A stretch of DNA of 64,000 bases from Cupriavidus cauae (GCF_008632125.1 NZ_VWRN01000045.1:1-64000); one strand, 5' to 3'; positions 26,228 to 35,962 are shown, counted from the first letter of the stretch. The notes: generated by a model from the letters alone, not told the origin. Numbers and translations are program-made.

Positions 26228-27451
26228 ATGAAATACCGATACCAGATCAAGATCCTCAGCGGGCCGCTGGCCGGACGCCGGCTGCGCTTGCCCGAGGGCG
26301 AATTCACCATCGGCGGCGCCGATCCCGACCTTGACGCCATGCTGGAGGGCGGCGGGCGCGCCGTGCTCGATTGCACCGGGCAGGGCGTGCTGCTGCGCAC
26401 TGAGGTGCCGGTATGGATAGAAGGCGTGCCGACGAAGCCGGCGGACGTCCCGTTGCCGCTGGAGAAGGTCGTCGACATCGGCGGCCTCGCGCTGCTGGTC
26501 GGGAATGCCGATCGGCCGCTGCCCGAGCGCAAGGTACCGGCCCGGCGAGACGGGCGACGCGGCATGGTGGCGACCGTCCTGGCGTACGCCGGCCTGGTGC
26601 TGCTGATGTCCGGCAGCGCGGGCGCGGCGATCTGGGCGTACGGGATGCTGCAGCCGGACAGCGCGGTGGTCGATCGCGACGAGTGGCTGGCCGAGTGGCG
26701 CAAGCGGGCGCGGCAGCAGGGCATCGATGTTGCCACCCGTCAGGACGGGATGATGGTGCTGGCCGGCAGCTGTCTGGATTCGAATGCGCGCAACGCACTG
26801 GTCGACAGGCTGCGCGAGCACGGCAAGCCGTATCGCGACGACACCCTGTGCCAGGACGAACTGGTGCGCAACGTGCAGGCCGTGCTGAATCTGCACGGCT
26901 TCGGCGAGGCGCGGGTGCGGCCCGGTCCGGCGGTCGGCACGGTGGTCATCCAGGGCACCCTCCATGCCGACGCGCGCTGGCGCCGCGCGGTGTCGATGCT
27001 GTCGTCGATGCAGGGATTGCAGCGGTGGTCGGTGGAGGACCCGGTCGGCACCAGCGTCAAGACGCTGATCGGCATGCTGCGCGACGCGGGCCTGATCGGG
27101 CGGCTCAGCGTCGCGCGCGAGAAGGACCTGATCCTGATCACCGGCGTGCTCGATGAAGGCGCACAGCGCAGCCTGTCGGCGGTCACGCACGCGTTCGCGG
27201 GCTCGCATCCGGACGCCCCCAAGGTCATCTTCCAGAACATCCCGACCCGGTCGATCCAGACCGGCATCTTCCCCGCGCCGGTGGTCAGCTTCGGCGGCAG
27301 CGGCGAGCTGGCCTTTCTCGATCTGGCCAACGGCACGCGCCTGAAGACGGGAAGCCGGCTGCCGGCGGGCCACGTGATCGTGCATCTGGACCGCAACGGC
27401 ATCGACCTCGAGCGCGAGGGCGAGCTGATGCATCTACCGCTGGAGCTTTGA
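26228..27451 (+). CDS. sctD: T3SS inner-membrane ring protein SctD
   Basis: 407 aa from ATG 26228 (GTG 26222 is an upstream alternative). The N-terminal cytoplasmic FHA-like domain (YQIKILSGPLAGRRLRLPEGEFTIGG, to about residue 105) contacts SctK. A single transmembrane helix follows (MVATVLAYAGLVLLMSGSAGAAIWAYGML, about 115-143), then a periplasmic part with BON/ring modules (QDELVRNVQAVLNLHGFGEARV) that docks to SctC. Length matches SsaD (about 403). It lies 7 bp after sctC and overlaps the next gene by one base (TGATG). Confidence 0.93.
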   Translation: MKYRYQIKILSGPLAGRRLRLPEGEFTIGGADPDLDAMLEGGGRAVLDCTGQGVLLRTEVPVWIEGVPTKPADVPLPLEKVVDIGGLALLVGNADRPLPERKVPARRDGRRGMVATVLAYAGLVLLMSGSAGAAIWAYGMLQPDSAVVDRDEWLAEWRKRARQQGIDVATRQDGMMVLAGSCLDSNARNALVDRLREHGKPYRDDTLCQDELVRNVQAVLNLHGFGEARVRPGPAVGTVVIQGTLHADARWRRAVSMLSSMQGLQRWSVEDPVGTSVKTLIGMLRDAGLIGRLSVAREKDLILITGVLDEGAQRSLSAVTHAFAGSHPDAPKVIFQNIPTRSIQTGIFPAPVVSFGGSGELAFLDLANGTRLKTGSRLPAGHVIVHLDRNGIDLEREGELMHLPLEL

Positions 27452-27714
27452 TGGAACCGACTTCATCCAACACCCCGCCCCCCGCCCTGTATGGCACCGA
27501 GATCGAGTGCCGCCTGGCCGAGGACAGCGACGGCGCGCTGCGCAAGCAGCTGCGCGCCGAACTGGCGCGCGCGCGCCGAAGCATCGATGCACAGCTGCGC
27601 GCGCCGCAGACGCCGGAGGCCTTCGTCCGATTGACGGCGATGCGCGAGCTCTGTCTGGCGGGCACGCGCACGGTCGACAAGGTATGGCGCCGGCTGGCGG
27701 CGCAGCGCGCTTGA
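27451..27714 (+). CDS. Small needle co-chaperone, SsaE/EscE/YscE-like
   Basis: 87 aa, starting at the TGATG junction with sctD. Helical, Arg/Ala/Leu-rich (LRKQLRAELARARRSIDAQL; RTVDKVWRRLAAQ), similar in size and position to SPI-2 SsaE (about 80 aa) right after SctD. In that family it pairs with an SsaH/YscG-type partner to hold needle subunits; the matching candidate is at 9177. Assigned from position and helical pattern. Confidence 0.7.
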   Translation: MEPTSSNTPPPALYGTEIECRLAEDSDGALRKQLRAELARARRSIDAQLRAPQTPEAFVRLTAMRELCLAGTRTVDKVWRRLAAQRA

Positions 27715-27881
27715 GCGCTGCGTGAAGCGGCCCGAATGGCATTGCAATGATCCGTGACCGCAAACGCCTTGGCGCAATACCCGAACGAAAACCAAATGCT
27801 TTAGCACCCCGGATTTTTCAATAGATTCATGAAGCCTTGATCCGTAGAGTCATCACAACGGGCTTCGAATGGAGAAGCAAG
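27715..27881 (+). promoter_or_regulatory. Intergenic region before translocator genes
   Basis: The 167-bp gap is AT-richer than its surroundings (GCTTTAGCACCCCGGATTTT, then TCAATAGATTCATG) and breaks the overlapping gene run, so a promoter for the translocator block is likely. GTCATCAC at 27849-27856 repeats the core of the two regulator boxes, but flanking bases differ. No hairpin terminator is seen. Confidence 0.4.
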
Positions 27882-28283
27882 ATGGAAGAAGAGCAATTGT
27901 GGAAGCAGGCCGTGGAAACCCTCGAACGTCTGCGCGCAACGCTGCAAAAGGAGATGAACGACTGGGCCGAGATCGAACGGCGCATCGACGATCTGCAGGT
28001 GCGCGCGACCAGGGATCCCAAGGCCGCGCAAGAGCTGGCCGCGCTGGCCGCCTTCCTGGATGCGAGCCGAAACAACGGCGACGACATACAGGGCCGGATG
28101 GAGCAGCTGCAGGCCATGATCAAGGAAATGAACCTGCGCGCCGCGCAGGACCGCCGCGAAATCGAGCGCTACAAGCAAAAGGTGTTCGGTGCGCGCGGGG
28201 AGGAACAACAAACCGCTCCGGTGCCGCCTCGCGCCGGGAGCACGGCGGAAAAGCCCAAGAAACGCGTGCGCCGTTTTGCATGA
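27882..28283 (+). CDS. SseA/CesAB-like translocator chaperone
   Basis: 133 aa from ATG 27882, preceded by GGAG. Almost entirely coiled coil (LWKQAVETLERLRATLQKEM; MEQLQAMIKEMNLRAAQDRREIERYKQKVF) with a basic Lys/Arg C-terminus (EKPKKRVRRFA). It sits between the SsaE-like gene and the EspA/SseB-like gene, exactly where sseA lies in SPI-2. SseA and CesAB bind the filament/tip protein and the smaller translocator to prevent premature assembly. Sequence identity is too low to prove it; position carries the call. Confidence 0.7.
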   Translation: MEEEQLWKQAVETLERLRATLQKEMNDWAEIERRIDDLQVRATRDPKAAQELAALAAFLDASRNNGDDIQGRMEQLQAMIKEMNLRAAQDRREIERYKQKVFGARGEEQQTAPVPPRAGSTAEKPKKRVRRFA

Positions 28284-28330
28284 CGAGGCCCTCCTGTTTT
28301 GAATCTTGAATATTGAATTGGAGTAGAAAA

Positions 28331-28954
28331 ATGGCTGGACATATACAAACGCGACCCAATCCGGAACTGCTGCTGCAGACCGACGCGCCTGTCAAGGAGA
28401 TGCCTCTGACGACCGCCGAGCCCGCGCCGCTGGTCGGCGGGCTGCTCGTTCCGCGTAACTACGATACCAAGCCGGTCACCGATTCCGCCTGCTTCGCGCT
28501 GATGTTCCAGGCGATCGAGAACCAGCGGCTCGAGGTCGGCGCGCGCATGGACGAATACAAGTGGAACAACGAAACGGCGCGCGCGATCGAGAAGCTGAAG
28601 AACGCGACCCAGATCGCCATCGACAAGGACATCGGTTCCGATCCGAACAAGACCACCACGCTGCCGAGCGACGTCGCCCGCTACATGTGGGACAACAACC
28701 TGCAGATCGACGGCGTCTTTCCCCGCAAATACGCGAGCTTCGAGGAATTTGCGAGTCAGAAGTACTCGGCCGCCCAGTTGCGCACCGCCATTGGGAGCCT
28801 GGACATCAAGAAGACCGAGTACACCGACATGAACAGCCAGTACATGCAGCAGACCAATATTGCGCTGAGCCTGCTGCAAGTGGTCCAGCAACTGCTGACG
28901 TCGCTGATCGACATGGTCAAGCGCATCAAGGAACAGATCACGTCCAAGGTCTGA
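28331..28954 (+). CDS. sctA: T3SS filament/hydrophilic translocator SctA (EspA/SseB-like)
   Basis: 207 aa, ATG 28331 with GGAG 8 bp upstream. It lacks a signal peptide. The C-terminal ~60 residues are heptad-rich (YTDMNSQYMQQTNIALSLLQVVQQLLTSLIDMVKRIKEQI), as in EspA/SseB where they form the polymer coiled coil around the needle. The middle region (ATQIAIDKDIGSDPNK; DNNLQIDGVFPRKY) is like SseB-type proteins. A filament or needle-tip extension protein is expected on the outside of the cell. It lies between its chaperone genes. Confidence 0.85.
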   Translation: MAGHIQTRPNPELLLQTDAPVKEMPLTTAEPAPLVGGLLVPRNYDTKPVTDSACFALMFQAIENQRLEVGARMDEYKWNNETARAIEKLKNATQIAIDKDIGSDPNKTTTLPSDVARYMWDNNLQIDGVFPRKYASFEEFASQKYSAAQLRTAIGSLDIKKTEYTDMNSQYMQQTNIALSLLQVVQQLLTSLIDMVKRIKEQITSKV

Positions 28955-28982
28955 TCGCGCAAGCCAGCCAGGGGAGAGCACC

Positions 28983-29621
28983 GTGCAACGCGTGTTGAAG
29001 CAGGCAAGTCCATCCGGTGCGGCGCCGCTTGCCGGCGCCGGCCGCGCCGACGGCGATCGCGATCCGGCGCCGGCAGAGCCGATCGAGCCGATCGAGCCGA
29101 TCGCGCAGAACGCGGCGCAGCGGGACGTCGAGCGCTACTTCGCCGAGGGCGGGAGCCTGCGCGAATTGTTCGGGCTCGATGCCGCCGCGCTGGAGGTCCT
29201 GTACACGTACGCCTGCCAGCGGTACGAGGCAGACGACCACGAGGGTGCGCGGCAGCTCTTCCTTGCGCTGGCGGCGATCGACCCGCACGGCTACGACTAC
29301 TGGTTGTCGCTGGGGCTGAGCCTGCAGAAGCTGCATCGGCACGACGAGGCGATCTATTGCTTCACGCGCTGCGCGCAATTGCGCATGTGGGAACCGAAGC
29401 CACCCTACCTGGCCGGGGTCAGCCTGCAGTTGTGCGGCGAGTATCAGAAGGCGGCGCAAGCCTATTCGGCCGCGATCGGTTGGTGCGGGGAGCAGACCAC
29501 ATACCAGGGACTGCGCGGTCTCGCCGAACAATCGCTGCAGTCGCTGCAGTCGTTTCAGGCCCTGCCGCCGGCAACCCCGCCGGCCGCAGAGAGCGCGCGA
29601 ATGGAAGGAGGAAAACAATGA
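28983..29621 (+). CDS. SycD/SscA-type TPR translocator chaperone
   Basis: 212 aa, GTG 28983 after GGGGAG. Class II chaperone with three TPR motifs around residues 70-180 (LYTYACQRYEADDHEGARQLFLALAAIDPHGYDYWLSLGLSLQKLHRHDEAIYCF in short segments; PPYLAGVSLQLCGEYQKAAQAYSAAI). Low-complexity ends (EPIEPIEPI; LQSLQSLQSF) make it longer than SscA (about 157). It should bind the translocators SctE and SctB. It overlaps sctE as ATGA. Confidence 0.9.
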   Translation: MQRVLKQASPSGAAPLAGAGRADGDRDPAPAEPIEPIEPIAQNAAQRDVERYFAEGGSLRELFGLDAAALEVLYTYACQRYEADDHEGARQLFLALAAIDPHGYDYWLSLGLSLQKLHRHDEAIYCFTRCAQLRMWEPKPPYLAGVSLQLCGEYQKAAQAYSAAIGWCGEQTTYQGLRGLAEQSLQSLQSFQALPPATPPAAESARMEGGKQ

Positions 29622-31219
29622 TCGGTGCCAATGCACTACAGCCCGTCGGGCTGGTTCCCGGCGGGGAGAGGCAGGATCGCCTCGATACGCAGTGGGAGGC
29701 AAGCGGACCCGGCCGGACCGGCATGGTTCGTGGCAGCGCGGCAGCGCGCGTTGCCATGCCGGCCATGTTGCCGGCTTCGGCGTTGGAGGTCGAGGAGGCC
29801 GAGGAGGTTGACCAGGTCGCTCGAGCCGCGGCCTTTGCCGCTTCGCTGCTGAAGCCACCGCCGCCGGCGCTGCGCGAGGTCGACCGGCGCACCGCCGAGC
29901 GCGCCTGGGGCAGCGTCATGGACGTGTTGTCCGGCGCGTTTCGTGCCGCGAAGGCGGCCTCGAAGCATGACGAAAAGGCCGTTCAGCTGGCGCTGAGCGA
30001 CCTGGGCGGCGCGACCGAATCGATGCACGCCTTCTATCGGCGCGCGCTGAATCCCGAGGCGGTCCTGATGGAACTGCAGGTCGAGAGCGGGATCTTCACG
30101 GCCGAAATGATGAAGGCCAACCTCGACCACACCCTTGCCCTGCGCAAGGAAGAAATGGCGGCCATCGAGGAAAAGCAGCGCAAGGAGCAGGAGGCCGCCG
30201 AGAAGCAGAAGCAGATGCAGCAGAAGGCCGGCAAGGGGCAGGTCCTGGGGCTGGTGCTGAACTGGGCCATGGCCGCCGCGCAGGTCGTGACCGGCGCGCT
30301 GAAGATCGCCACCGGGCAACCCCAGGGGGCCATCGACCTTGCGGCTGGTCTGGTCGGGCTGGCCAAATGCACGCTGCAGACCATCGAGATGGCTCACCCG
30401 GAGCTTGCCGGCAAGCTTCGACACCATATCGACGAGCTGGCGAAATGGGAAATGGGCCTGAGCGTGGTGGCCGGCCTGGCAAGCGTGGTCTCGGTGGCGA
30501 GGATCGCCAAGGCGGCCAATGCGATCCTCGGCACGGCAGCCGGCGAACTGCTGACCACCGGCGTGGAGCAGGGCGGCAAGCGAATCAGTTCGGTTGGCGT
30601 GACGCTGGTCAATGCGATGGAGAAAGGCGGCGACGCTGCCGAAGCCGCATCGCAGCTGGTCAAGAACATCGCCCAGACGATGGTCGACGATGTCGCCGTG
30701 CAGCTGCGCAACTCCCTGCGGGTTGCGGGCGGCAGCCAGAAGCTGGCGGAGGCATTCGCCAGGTCGTTCACCAATGAGGCCGTGCAGAAGCTGGTCGAGC
30801 AGTCGCTGTGGCAGGCCGCCAAGCAGATGCGCGGCCTGACGACCGAGGTCATCCAGTCGACCTTCATCGACCAGGTCAAGAAGCAGCTGACGCTGGCGAC
30901 AGTGCGCGCGGCGGTCAACTTCACGGCCGCGCTGGAGGCGGCATCGGCAACGGCGCGAGTCGTCGCGCCGGCGGCACAGCAGATCACCGTCAATGCGCTT
31001 CGCGTCGAAGGCGCCAACAAGAAGGAAGAGATCGAACGGATGATGATCCACGCGATGATGCTGCAGTTTCTGATCGATCTGATCGGCCGACAGATCAAGG
31101 AAAACAGGAACGCGCTCGAACGGGTCACCCAGGACCATATCGACAATACCGAAAACATCACCAACGCAATCGGCGAGATTCGCGACGTGGCACTGCAGGC
31201 CGTAACGGCCGGCGTTTGA
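29618..31219 (+). CDS. sctE: T3SS major translocator SctE (SseC/YopB-like)
   Basis: 533 aa. A strong AAGGAGG precedes ATG 29618. A coiled-coil region (EEMAAIEEKQRKEQEAAEKQKQMQQK) leads to two hydrophobic stretches that insert into the host membrane: residues about 208-250 (VLGLVLNWAMAAAQVVTGALKIA; AIDLAAGLVGLAK) and about 285-315 (LSVVAGLASVVSVARIAKAANAIL). A long helical C-terminus follows. The layout matches SseC/EspD/YopB, which form the pore with SctB. Its chaperone is encoded immediately upstream. Confidence 0.92.
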   Translation: MIGANALQPVGLVPGGERQDRLDTQWEASGPGRTGMVRGSAAARVAMPAMLPASALEVEEAEEVDQVARAAAFAASLLKPPPPALREVDRRTAERAWGSVMDVLSGAFRAAKAASKHDEKAVQLALSDLGGATESMHAFYRRALNPEAVLMELQVESGIFTAEMMKANLDHTLALRKEEMAAIEEKQRKEQEAAEKQKQMQQKAGKGQVLGLVLNWAMAAAQVVTGALKIATGQPQGAIDLAAGLVGLAKCTLQTIEMAHPELAGKLRHHIDELAKWEMGLSVVAGLASVVSVARIAKAANAILGTAAGELLTTGVEQGGKRISSVGVTLVNAMEKGGDAAEAASQLVKNIAQTMVDDVAVQLRNSLRVAGGSQKLAEAFARSFTNEAVQKLVEQSLWQAAKQMRGLTTEVIQSTFIDQVKKQLTLATVRAAVNFTAALEAASATARVVAPAAQQITVNALRVEGANKKEEIERMMIHAMMLQFLIDLIGRQIKENRNALERVTQDHIDNTENITNAIGEIRDVALQAVTAGV

Positions 31220-31314
31220 GTGCCAACAGTCGTTCCGATCAAGAAGCGGGCGGTGGCGCTGCATCGGCAGGTCGCCGCCGACATCGCGGAAGCGATTTCA
31301 CAGGAGCAGCAACG

Positions 31315-31929
31315 ATGAACACCATCAGCAATTCGGCCAGCGTCGCGACGCAGCAGCCGATTACCGTCCCGGAAGCGTCGGCCCGCAGCAGCGAGACAAA
31401 GTCGACGCAGGCCATGATCCTCGAATTTCAGGCCTTGATGAGGAAGCTGTACAACACCTACGTGGAGTGCCACGCGGCGCTCGAGAAGAACGTGGCGGAT
31501 CTGCAGAAGCTGGCCTACCAACGGGCCATCGATGCGAAGGACCAACGCAAGAAGGCCGAGGTGGCGACCGGCGTGACCGGGATTGTTACCGGCGGCTTCA
31601 GCATGGCCTGCGGCATTGGCGGCGGCATCATCGGCTTGAAGACTCCCCTGGGCTACGGCATGGGTGTGGAAATGGGGTCGCATCTTGGCACGCCGGCCAG
31701 CGGTATCGGCAACGCCATTGGCCAGACCGTGACTGCCGGTACGCGCGGCAAGGCGGAGGAGGCGCAGATTCATGCCGACCTCGCCCGCAACGTCTCGGAC
31801 TCGGCGGCGCGCGACGCAGGCAAGGCGCGCGACAACGCCGATCAGCATCACGATCAATATCTGCGTGAGGCTGGTCAGCTGACACAGGAAATGATCGCGG
31901 CCATCAAGGCCACGGTCGCTCCGCGGTAA
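31315..31929 (+). CDS. sctB: T3SS minor translocator SctB (SseD/EspB/YopD-like)
   Basis: 204 aa, ATG 31315 with GGAG 8 bp upstream. One hydrophobic segment (VATGVTGIVTGGFSMACGIGGGIIGL, about residues 85-112) is flanked by helical regions (LMRKLYNTYVECHAALEKNVADLQKL; ARDAGKARDNADQHHDQYLREAGQL). Size equals SseD (about 195). It forms the translocation pore with SctE. The 95-bp gap before it holds no gene. Confidence 0.88.
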   Translation: MNTISNSASVATQQPITVPEASARSSETKSTQAMILEFQALMRKLYNTYVECHAALEKNVADLQKLAYQRAIDAKDQRKKAEVATGVTGIVTGGFSMACGIGGGIIGLKTPLGYGMGVEMGSHLGTPASGIGNAIGQTVTAGTRGKAEEAQIHADLARNVSDSAARDAGKARDNADQHHDQYLREAGQLTQEMIAAIKATVAPR

Positions 31930-31935
31930 TCGATC

Positions 31936-32523
31936 GTGGCTGCGCCGAAGCACTCCGACAGCGAAGCGCCGCAGGCCGCGATCGCCGTGCCGGCGGATCC
32001 GGTCACCGGATTTCTGCTGTCTCGCGGCCTGCAGCCCGACATTGCCTATCTCGGCGAGTCGGCATTCGAACTGGGGCGCCGCGTGCGGTTTGCCCGGCTC
32101 GAGCTGATCTACCGCTTCGAGCAGGGCACCCTGTTGATCTGCGATATCGCGGCGTACGACGAGTCCGGCGTATCGGATTCCTCGGGATCGTCTGGATCGT
32201 CTGGATCGTCTGGATCGTCGGGTTCGTCGGGTTCGTCGGATCCCACGAGCGCCCCAGGCGACTTCCGCGGGGCGATGCGCACACTGGTATCGCTGATCCA
32301 TGCGATCGAGCGATCGGTACCGGAGGTCGAGGTCGTCGAAGGGCTGGTGCCGTTGACGGAGGGCCACGCGAGCGATGTCGATGAGCAGCAGCTTGGCCGG
32401 CGTTTGTTGTCGGTCTATCGCCAGCTGGGCGCGCAATGCGAGCCGCATGACATCGCGGGCATGGTGCAGGTTCGGTATCGGATGCGGGGCGGCCCACGGC
32501 AAGGGCGGCCGGTACAGCCATGA
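31936..32523 (+). CDS. SseE-position T3SS protein with Gly-Ser linker
   Basis: 195 aa from GTG 31936, 6 bp after sctB. No clear family hit from sequence; the slot after SctB corresponds to SseE in SPI-2 (about 137 aa), a likely chaperone. Two alpha/beta halves (GRRVRFARLELIYRFEQGTLLICDIAAYD and DFRGAMRTLVSLIHAIERSVPEVEVVEGLVP) are separated by about 20 residues of Gly-Ser-Ser repeats. The second half (GRRLLSVYRQLGAQCEP) resembles small T3SS chaperone-like proteins. Function is inferred from position only. Confidence 0.55.
   Translation: MAAPKHSDSEAPQAAIAVPADPVTGFLLSRGLQPDIAYLGESAFELGRRVRFARLELIYRFEQGTLLICDIAAYDESGVSDSSGSSGSSGSSGSSGSSGSSDPTSAPGDFRGAMRTLVSLIHAIERSVPEVEVVEGLVPLTEGHASDVDEQQLGRRLLSVYRQLGAQCEPHDIAGMVQVRYRMRGGPRQGRPVQP
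32177..32243 (+). repeat. 9-bp tandem repeat coding for (Gly-Ser-Ser)n
   Basis: About seven copies of a 9-bp unit (TCTGGATCG / TCGGGTTCG) lie inside the SseE-position gene. The two codon versions are arranged in blocks, so they arose by stepwise duplication. Confidence 0.9.
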
Positions 32524-32585
32524 CGCCGCGGGCCGCTACGGCAAGGACGGGTCCGGTCGGCATGGCCCGGACCGTGGACGCCCGA

Positions 32586-33320
32586 TCAAACGTCGATCAG
32601 GCCAAGCCGTCGCGCCCATTTGGACAGGTCCGCGACATTGTGGGCGTCGAGCTTGCGCATCAGGTTCATCCGATGCGTCTCGACGGTCTTCAGGCTGATC
32701 GACAGGCGCTCGGCCACACGCCGGTTGGTATGTCCTTCGGCGACCAGCTTCAGTATCTGCCGCTCGCGCGGCGTCAGTCCGGCGGCGGCCACATGGCCGC
32801 CGTCGTCCCCCTCGGTGCGGCGCATCGCGTCCACCTGTTCGAGGTCGATGTCGGGATCGAGATAGGCCATGTCCTGGCGGACGGCGTGCAGCGCCGCCAT
32901 CAGTTTTTCCAGGTTGCTGCGTTTGAGGACGTAGGCGTGCGCGCCGGCGCGCAGCGCGGCGGCCGCGCGGTTCTCGGAATGCAGGCCGGCCAGTACCACC
33001 ACGCGAATGCTGGGCCATCTGCGGCGAATGGTCGCAATGGCGTCGACCCCGTCGAGGGAGCGCAATTGCAGGTCCATCAGGATCAGATCGGGATGGAACT
33101 GCAGGCAGGCGTGGACGGCACCGTGTCCGTCCGACGCTTCGCCGACGATGTCGACGGTCGGGTCGGCCTTGGTCAGCAGCGATTTCAGGCCCTCTCGCAT
33201 CACGGCGTGATCGTCGACCAGCACGACGCGGGTGGCGGACAGGTGACCGGTGATGGGGCGGCGTGCGGATTGCACCAGGCGCGGCAGTACGGCAAGGCCG
33301 TTCAACGTTTGGATAGTCAT
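32586..33320 (-). CDS. Orphan NarL/FixJ-type response regulator (SsrB-like role)
   Basis: 244 aa, ATG 33320 preceded by GGAG at good spacing. The receiver domain has VVLVDDHAVMREGL, phospho-acceptor Asp in DLILMDLQL and Lys in AYVLKRS. The LuxR-type helix-turn-helix is TPRERQILKLVAEGHTNRRVAERLSISLKTVETHRMNLMRKL. A ~28-aa N-terminal extension precedes the receiver. It is the only T3SS-block gene on the minus strand and has no kinase gene beside it. By analogy to SsrB it may activate the secretion genes, possibly through the palindromic boxes at 8144 and 24233; this is inference. Confidence 0.9.
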   Translation of the reverse strand: MTIQTLNGLAVLPRLVQSARRPITGHLSATRVVLVDDHAVMREGLKSLLTKADPTVDIVGEASDGHGAVHACLQFHPDLILMDLQLRSLDGVDAIATIRRRWPSIRVVVLAGLHSENRAAAALRAGAHAYVLKRSNLEKLMAALHAVRQDMAYLDPDIDLEQVDAMRRTEGDDGGHVAAAGLTPRERQILKLVAEGHTNRRVAERLSISLKTVETHRMNLMRKLDAHNVADLSKWARRLGLIDV

Positions 33321-33545
33321 GTGTTGCTCCGAAGACTATGCCGGAATCCGAGTTGCGTCCGATGCCAGGTGTTGGCTCGATGGCCCTCGGTTCAGGATGG
33401 CGCCAGTCTAGGTAGCGACAATGAGCAATAAATGATGGAACGATGAGATGGAAATGAGGGCCGGCGACCGGCAGCATCGACGCGCGGCATCGAAGCCGGT
33501 CGATGCCATGGATCGAGGTGTGAACGAACGCGACTGGAGCGCGAC
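33321..33545. promoter_or_regulatory. Divergent control region, response regulator / CesT-type chaperone
   Basis: 225 bp between divergent starts. An AT-richer core (GACAATGAGCAATAAATGATGGAACG near 33418-33443 in pieces) probably holds promoters. No clear palindrome was found. Confidence 0.35.
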
Positions 33546-34258
<713 letters not shown>

Positions 34259-34432
34259 CCGCCGCTGGCGGCGAACGTCGGTGCACGGTGCGAAGATCGA
34301 CCGGCGGCGGCGTCCCGGCGCCACACTGTCGATTGACAATCCTGGCCCAGGCTATCCATCATTCTGGTCGGAAAAGAAGGCACCCCGGATCGGCATTCGC
34401 CCCGGGGACAGCCGCACAAGAAGGAACGGGAA

Positions 34433-35878
34433 ATGATGCAGTGGATACGCCTAGTGGCGGGCGCGGCGGGAGTCGCCGCGCTGTTGGCCGGGTGCGCGGC
34501 GGTGCCGCCCGACGAGTCGCCGCTACGGGCGGCAGTACAACCGACGCGGGACGACGCCCGCGCGCTGGCCGTCGAAGTCTATACCTACGCCTATCCGCTC
34601 GTGCTGACCGATGTCACGCGCGAGGTGATGGCGGCGCGGGCCTCGGCCGGCGCGGCGGGGCGGACGGCGGTCAATACCTTTGTCCACCAGCGCGGCGCGC
34701 CGCGTCCCGGCGCCTCGGACATGGCAAGCCCCGACGCGGACACCCTGACCTCGATCGCCTGGCTCGATCTGTCGCGCGGGCCGGTGGTGCTGAGCGTGCC
34801 GGACACCCAGGGCCGCTATTACACGATGCAGTTGCTCGACGGCTGGTCCAACGTCTTCTCGGCGCTGGGCAAGCGGACCACCGGGACCCAGCGCGGCAAC
34901 TACGCGATCGTCGGGCCGGACTGGACCGGTGCGTTGCCGGCCGGCGTGCGCGAGATCCGCTCCCCAACCGCGATGGCCTGGGCGGCGCTCCATATTCAGG
35001 TTGACGGCAGGCAGGATCTGCCGGCCGCGCACCGGCTGCAGAACGGCTACCGTCTGACGCCGCTGGCCGCCTGGCCGAACGGCCGCCGCGCCTTGCCGGC
35101 GGTGCCGACGATCCCGCCGGCGGCGGTCGACCTGGAGACGCCCCCGGTCGAGCAGGTCGCGGCGATGGACGCGCAGGCGTTCTTCAACCGCTTTGCCGCG
35201 CTGCTGCCCGCCAACCCGCCGACCACGGCGGACGAGGGCATGATGCGGAAGGTCCGGGCATTGGGAATCGAGCCCGGCGCCCCGTATTCGACCACGGTGC
35301 TCGAGCCGGAAACGGCGCGCGCGCTGCAGGACGGCGCGACGCGGGCGCTGGCCCGCATCGTTGCGCTGGCGCGCGGCGGCGAAGGGGCGGCGTCGGGCGC
35401 CTGGCTGTCGCGCAAGGACGCCGGCCGCTATGGCACCGACTACGACCGCCGCGCCGCCACGGCCTGGCTGGCGCTGGGGTCCAGCCTCGGCGAAGACACC
35501 ATGGTGTTCCGCGCGAACGCCGACGCCACCGGCCAGCCGCTGCACGGCGCCAATCGCTACGTGATCCGCTTCGACAAGGGCGCGCTGCCGCCGGCCAAGG
35601 CATTCTGGTCGCTGTCGCTGTACGACCAGGCGCAGGACGTCGTGGCCAACCCGTTGAACCGCTATGCCATTGGCAGCCGCGACCGCCTGCGGCGCAACCG
35701 CGACGGCTCGGTCGAGATCGTGGTCCAGCATGCGCGGCCGCCGCGGGCACAGGCCGCCAACTGGCTGCCGGCTCCCGACGGTCCGTTCAACCTGATGCTG
35801 CGGCTGTATTGGCCGCAGCCGACGGCGCTGGACGGCAACTGGAGCGCGCCGCCGGTACGGAAGGTCGGCGCGGACTGA
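34433..35878 (+). CDS. DUF1254/DUF1214 lipoprotein
   Basis: 481 aa; two adjacent in-frame ATGs at 34433 and 34436 follow AAGGAACGGG. The lipobox is AALLAGCAA near residue 21. DUF1254 covers about residues 40-170 (EVYTYAYPLVLTDVTREVM, NTFVHQRGAPRP, PDADTLTSIAWLDLSRGPVVLSVPD), and DUF1214 the C-terminal third (FDKGALPPAKAFWSLSLYD; NPLNRYAIGSRDRL; WLPAPDGPFNLMLRLYWP). The biochemical role of the family is unknown to me. A second DUF1254 protein, without signal peptide, is encoded at 52955-54295. Immediate neighbours give no metabolic context. Confidence 0.88.
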   Translation: MMQWIRLVAGAAGVAALLAGCAAVPPDESPLRAAVQPTRDDARALAVEVYTYAYPLVLTDVTREVMAARASAGAAGRTAVNTFVHQRGAPRPGASDMASPDADTLTSIAWLDLSRGPVVLSVPDTQGRYYTMQLLDGWSNVFSALGKRTTGTQRGNYAIVGPDWTGALPAGVREIRSPTAMAWAALHIQVDGRQDLPAAHRLQNGYRLTPLAAWPNGRRALPAVPTIPPAAVDLETPPVEQVAAMDAQAFFNRFAALLPANPPTTADEGMMRKVRALGIEPGAPYSTTVLEPETARALQDGATRALARIVALARGGEGAASGAWLSRKDAGRYGTDYDRRAATAWLALGSSLGEDTMVFRANADATGQPLHGANRYVIRFDKGALPPAKAFWSLSLYDQAQDVVANPLNRYAIGSRDRLRRNRDGSVEIVVQHARPPRAQAANWLPAPDGPFNLMLRLYWPQPTALDGNWSAPPVRKVGAD

Positions 35879-35886
35879 GCGCAGAT

Positions 35887-35962
35887 CGAGCGCCAACCGA
35901 GCGCTAATCGAGCGCCAACCGAGCGCCAACCGAGCGCCAACCGAGCGCCAACCGAGCGCTGA
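35887..35962 (+). repeat. 11-bp tandem repeat after the DUF1254 stop
   Basis: Seven copies of GAGCGCCAACC and close variants (GAGCGCTAATC, GAGCGCTGACG) begin 9 bp after the stop codon and end just before the terminator hairpin. Confidence 0.92.
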
